From positions 1-23,760 of IMG/VR virus record IMGVR_UViG_3300032331_000427: DNA of 23,760 bases; one strand, given 5' to 3'. The notes beneath the pieces are model-generated. The model saw only the letters and a list, made by a program, of their open reading frames with translations. It searched no databases and was not told the DNA's origin. Positions 22,624 to 23,760 of the stretch are shown here, one piece after another; position 1 is the stretch's first letter; each line of letters starts with the position of its first letter. Position numbers and translations under genes: made by a program. This DNA is from a virus.

Positions 22624-23278
22624 GCTCTGCCTTTTCCTTCTCGATGTCGCGCATCATCCAGGTGTGATCGTGCTTGAATTCAAACGTCCCTATGTGGCCG
22701 ATCTCTTTGCTCACGTCGTGGTCTATGTAGATTTTATACCCTGCCGCCTGCGCCTTCCGGCAGAAGAATATGTCCTCACCGATGTAGCCGCGCTTGTCGG
22801 TGCGCCACGGCGTCTCAAACCAGGGTTCGGTGAGTTTCTCAAAGACGTTACGCTTGATTAGCATCACGCCCATTCCGATGCTTCCCACTTCCTCAATGCC
22901 GGTGGATTCCGGCATTGTGTAGACCAGTTTGCGCTCGCCATCAGGGCCATACTTCTGCGCAGTCGGGCCTGTAGGAATGCGTCGGCGTGCGCAGTTGGTC
23001 GCCACGATGTCCAGGTCATGCTTGAGCAGGCGCTCAATCATGTCCTGCGGGAACGTCATGTCGGAGTCAATGAATAGGATATGGGTGCAGCCCTCGGCCA
23101 TCGCATCCAGCGCCAGGTCAGCACGCTGGTTCTGTATCAGCGTGCCCTGCATGATTTTCAAACTCACTGCATCTGTCGTGTTCAGCGTGTGGTAGCAGAC
23201 CATATTCACCAGGCAATAGGTGAAATTGGCGTGGACCATGTCCCGCGCTGGGGTGCAGACTGCAATGTAGTTGTTCAT
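22613..23278 (-). CDS. GT-A-type glycosyltransferase-like protein in the head module
   Basis: 221 residues. The first half reads as a GT-A Rossmann fold: IAVCTPARDMVHANF, then RADLALDAMAEGCTHILFIDSDMTFPQDMIERLL with the DxD metal/sugar-nucleotide motif (FIDSDMTF, about 73-80). The second half includes GMGVMLIKRNVFEKL and GEDIFFCRKAQAAGYKIYID, typical of family-2-like transferases including those carried by phages. It sits between a head-side gene and the adaptor, so it may glycosylate virion proteins, or be an accessory gene riding in the late operon. Acceptor unknown. It overlaps the next gene by 11 bp. Confidence 0.85.
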   Translation of the reverse strand: MNNYIAVCTPARDMVHANFTYCLVNMVCYHTLNTTDAVSLKIMQGTLIQNQRADLALDAMAEGCTHILFIDSDMTFPQDMIERLLKHDLDIVATNCARRRIPTGPTAQKYGPDGERKLVYTMPESTGIEEVGSIGMGVMLIKRNVFEKLTEPWFETPWRTDKRGYIGEDIFFCRKAQAAGYKIYIDHDVSKEIGHIGTFEFKHDHTWMMRDIEKEKAEHGT

Positions 23279-23589
23279 ACTTGTCCAGGTCTCGTTCTGA
23301 AAAATCTGTTGTCCGGGTCATTGAGCCAGCGTTTCATGTACGCCTGATCTTCTAGCTTGCCCTCGGCCTTGAGTTTGTAGTAGACGCCTTCTGGAATGCT
23401 TGCGACGTGATGCCACTCGCCTTTCCAGTTTGCGCGCTCATTTACATGATTGAAATCGGCCTTGTTTGCTTCAACAACTGCTGTGACATCCTGCTGAGTC
23501 TGAATTGTTGCCTGGCCGGTTTCATCGTTGTAATGCCAAAAGCGGGTGATACCCGCTTCCTTGTTTTCGTCAAATACTTGATTGTTCAT
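23275..23589 (-). CDS. Conserved small protein following the capsid gene
   Basis: 104 residues, charged and aromatic. It contains ITRFWHYNDETGQATIQTQQDV (about 14-35), then KADFNHVNERANWKGEWHHVASIPEGVYYKLKAEG (about 44-78) and LNDPDNRFFRTRPGQV at the end. This string is characteristic of a phage protein family found directly after the capsid gene; the role is unknown. The ATG at 23589 has no Shine-Dalgarno and lies 5 bp after the T-run of the terminator. The stop overlaps the glycosyltransferase ATG by 4 bp. Confidence 0.7.
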   Translation of the reverse strand: MNNQVFDENKEAGITRFWHYNDETGQATIQTQQDVTAVVEANKADFNHVNERANWKGEWHHVASIPEGVYYKLKAEGKLEDQAYMKRWLNDPDNRFFRTRPGQV

Positions 23590-23594
23590 ACGTT

Positions 23595-23625
23595 AAAAAA
23601 AGGGACCAGGTTGCCCTGATCCCTT
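23595..23625 (-). terminator. Rho-independent terminator after the capsid gene
   Basis: On the minus strand an 11-bp stem with one G-T pair (AAGGGATCAGG with CCTGGTCCCTT) closes a GCAA tetraloop and is followed by seven T residues (23595-23601). It begins about 10 bp after the stop of the capsid fragment. It would limit transcription of the downstream genes relative to the capsid gene, a usual way to keep capsid protein most abundant. Confidence 0.9.
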
Positions 23626-23632
23626 CCATAAT

Positions 23633-23649
23633 TGATTACGAAGTAATCA
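23633..23649 (-). repeat. Perfect 7-bp inverted repeat over the capsid stop codon
   Basis: TGATTAC-N3-GTAATCA, spanning the TAA stop of the capsid fragment and lying just upstream of the terminator. It could form a small second hairpin in the mRNA end, for example to protect the transcript from 3' decay. It may be chance. Confidence 0.5.
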
Positions 23650-23760
23650 GGTCAGCAGCCAGGCCGTGAGCGTTCTCGGCCAGCACCTTGTGACCCCACT
23701 CCACCAGCAACATACGCTTCTCAGCGTCGCCGGTCTTAGCGAGTTCAATTTGCTGATAAG
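23636..23760 (-). CDS. Probable major capsid protein, C-terminal fragment
   Basis: 41 codons of a gene whose 5' part lies beyond the right edge. It reads YQQIELAKTGDAEKRMLL, then VEWGHKVLAENAHGLAADLITS and TAA. GDAEKR followed by a beta strand and an AHGxxxDLxTS end resembles the C-terminus of phage major capsid proteins. The strong terminator just after it and its place upstream of the adaptor support this. The fragment is too short for certainty. Confidence 0.6.
   Translation of the reverse strand, partial: YQQIELAKTGDAEKRMLLVEWGHKVLAENAHGLAADLITS

Noticed and set aside
1-23760. tRNA genes, attachment sites, insertion sequences
   Set aside because: I looked for cloverleaf arms, terminal inverted repeats and integrase or transposase motifs and saw none.

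Overview
The window looks like part of the genome of a tailed, podovirus-like phage. The host is probably a Gram-negative bacterium, but this is inferred only from gene style and a middling base composition. The hallmarks are a head-tail adaptor of the SU10 type, a run of Gly/Ala/Gln-rich virion proteins, tail-fibre-like proteins, a lysis cassette and a phage replication module. I see no integrase, attachment site, tRNA, CRISPR array, insertion sequence or rRNA. The large terminase, portal, DNA polymerase and most of the major capsid gene must lie outside the window, if present.

Layout. (1) 1-5950, minus strand, replication and regulation. Transcription runs leftwards: HTH regulator, RuvC-like resolvase, small coiled-coil protein, four-cysteine PD-(D/E)XK nuclease, SSB-like protein with an acidic tail, a rho-independent terminator, C5-cytosine methyltransferase, then a primase-helicase that runs off the left edge. 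(2) 5951-6048, divergent control region with several short inverted repeats. (3) 6049-8357, plus strand, a cassette of small genes chained by ATGA stop/start overlaps. It encodes membrane peptides, zinc-ribbon proteins and a winged-helix-like protein. It is the only rightward block and meets the leftward virion block with no intergenic base. (4) 8358-23760, minus strand, virion and lysis. In transcription order: C-terminus of the putative major capsid protein, terminator, conserved small protein, GT-A-like glycosyltransferase, adaptor, small proteins, a repeat-rich tail protein, a tail fibre, lysis-region genes (membrane/coiled-coil proteins, a frameshifted membrane protein, 3TM holin, M15 endolysin), a C1q-like virion protein, a large beta-rich stabilisation-type protein, a GNAT-like protein, and four or five large low-complexity proteins that are probably internal or ejection proteins.

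Two genes do not appear as single ordinary open frames or use an unusual start: a GTG-started 55-residue gene at 19051-19218, and a conserved membrane protein at 18564-19051 that is continuous only if the ribosome slips -1 at an A AAA AAG heptamer (or if one A has been lost from the run). This slippery site is the most testable novelty in the window. Others are an HExxH motif in the last virion gene, a methyltransferase whose target-recognition region is built from internal repeats, and two terminators each followed at once by a start codon lacking a Shine-Dalgarno sequence.
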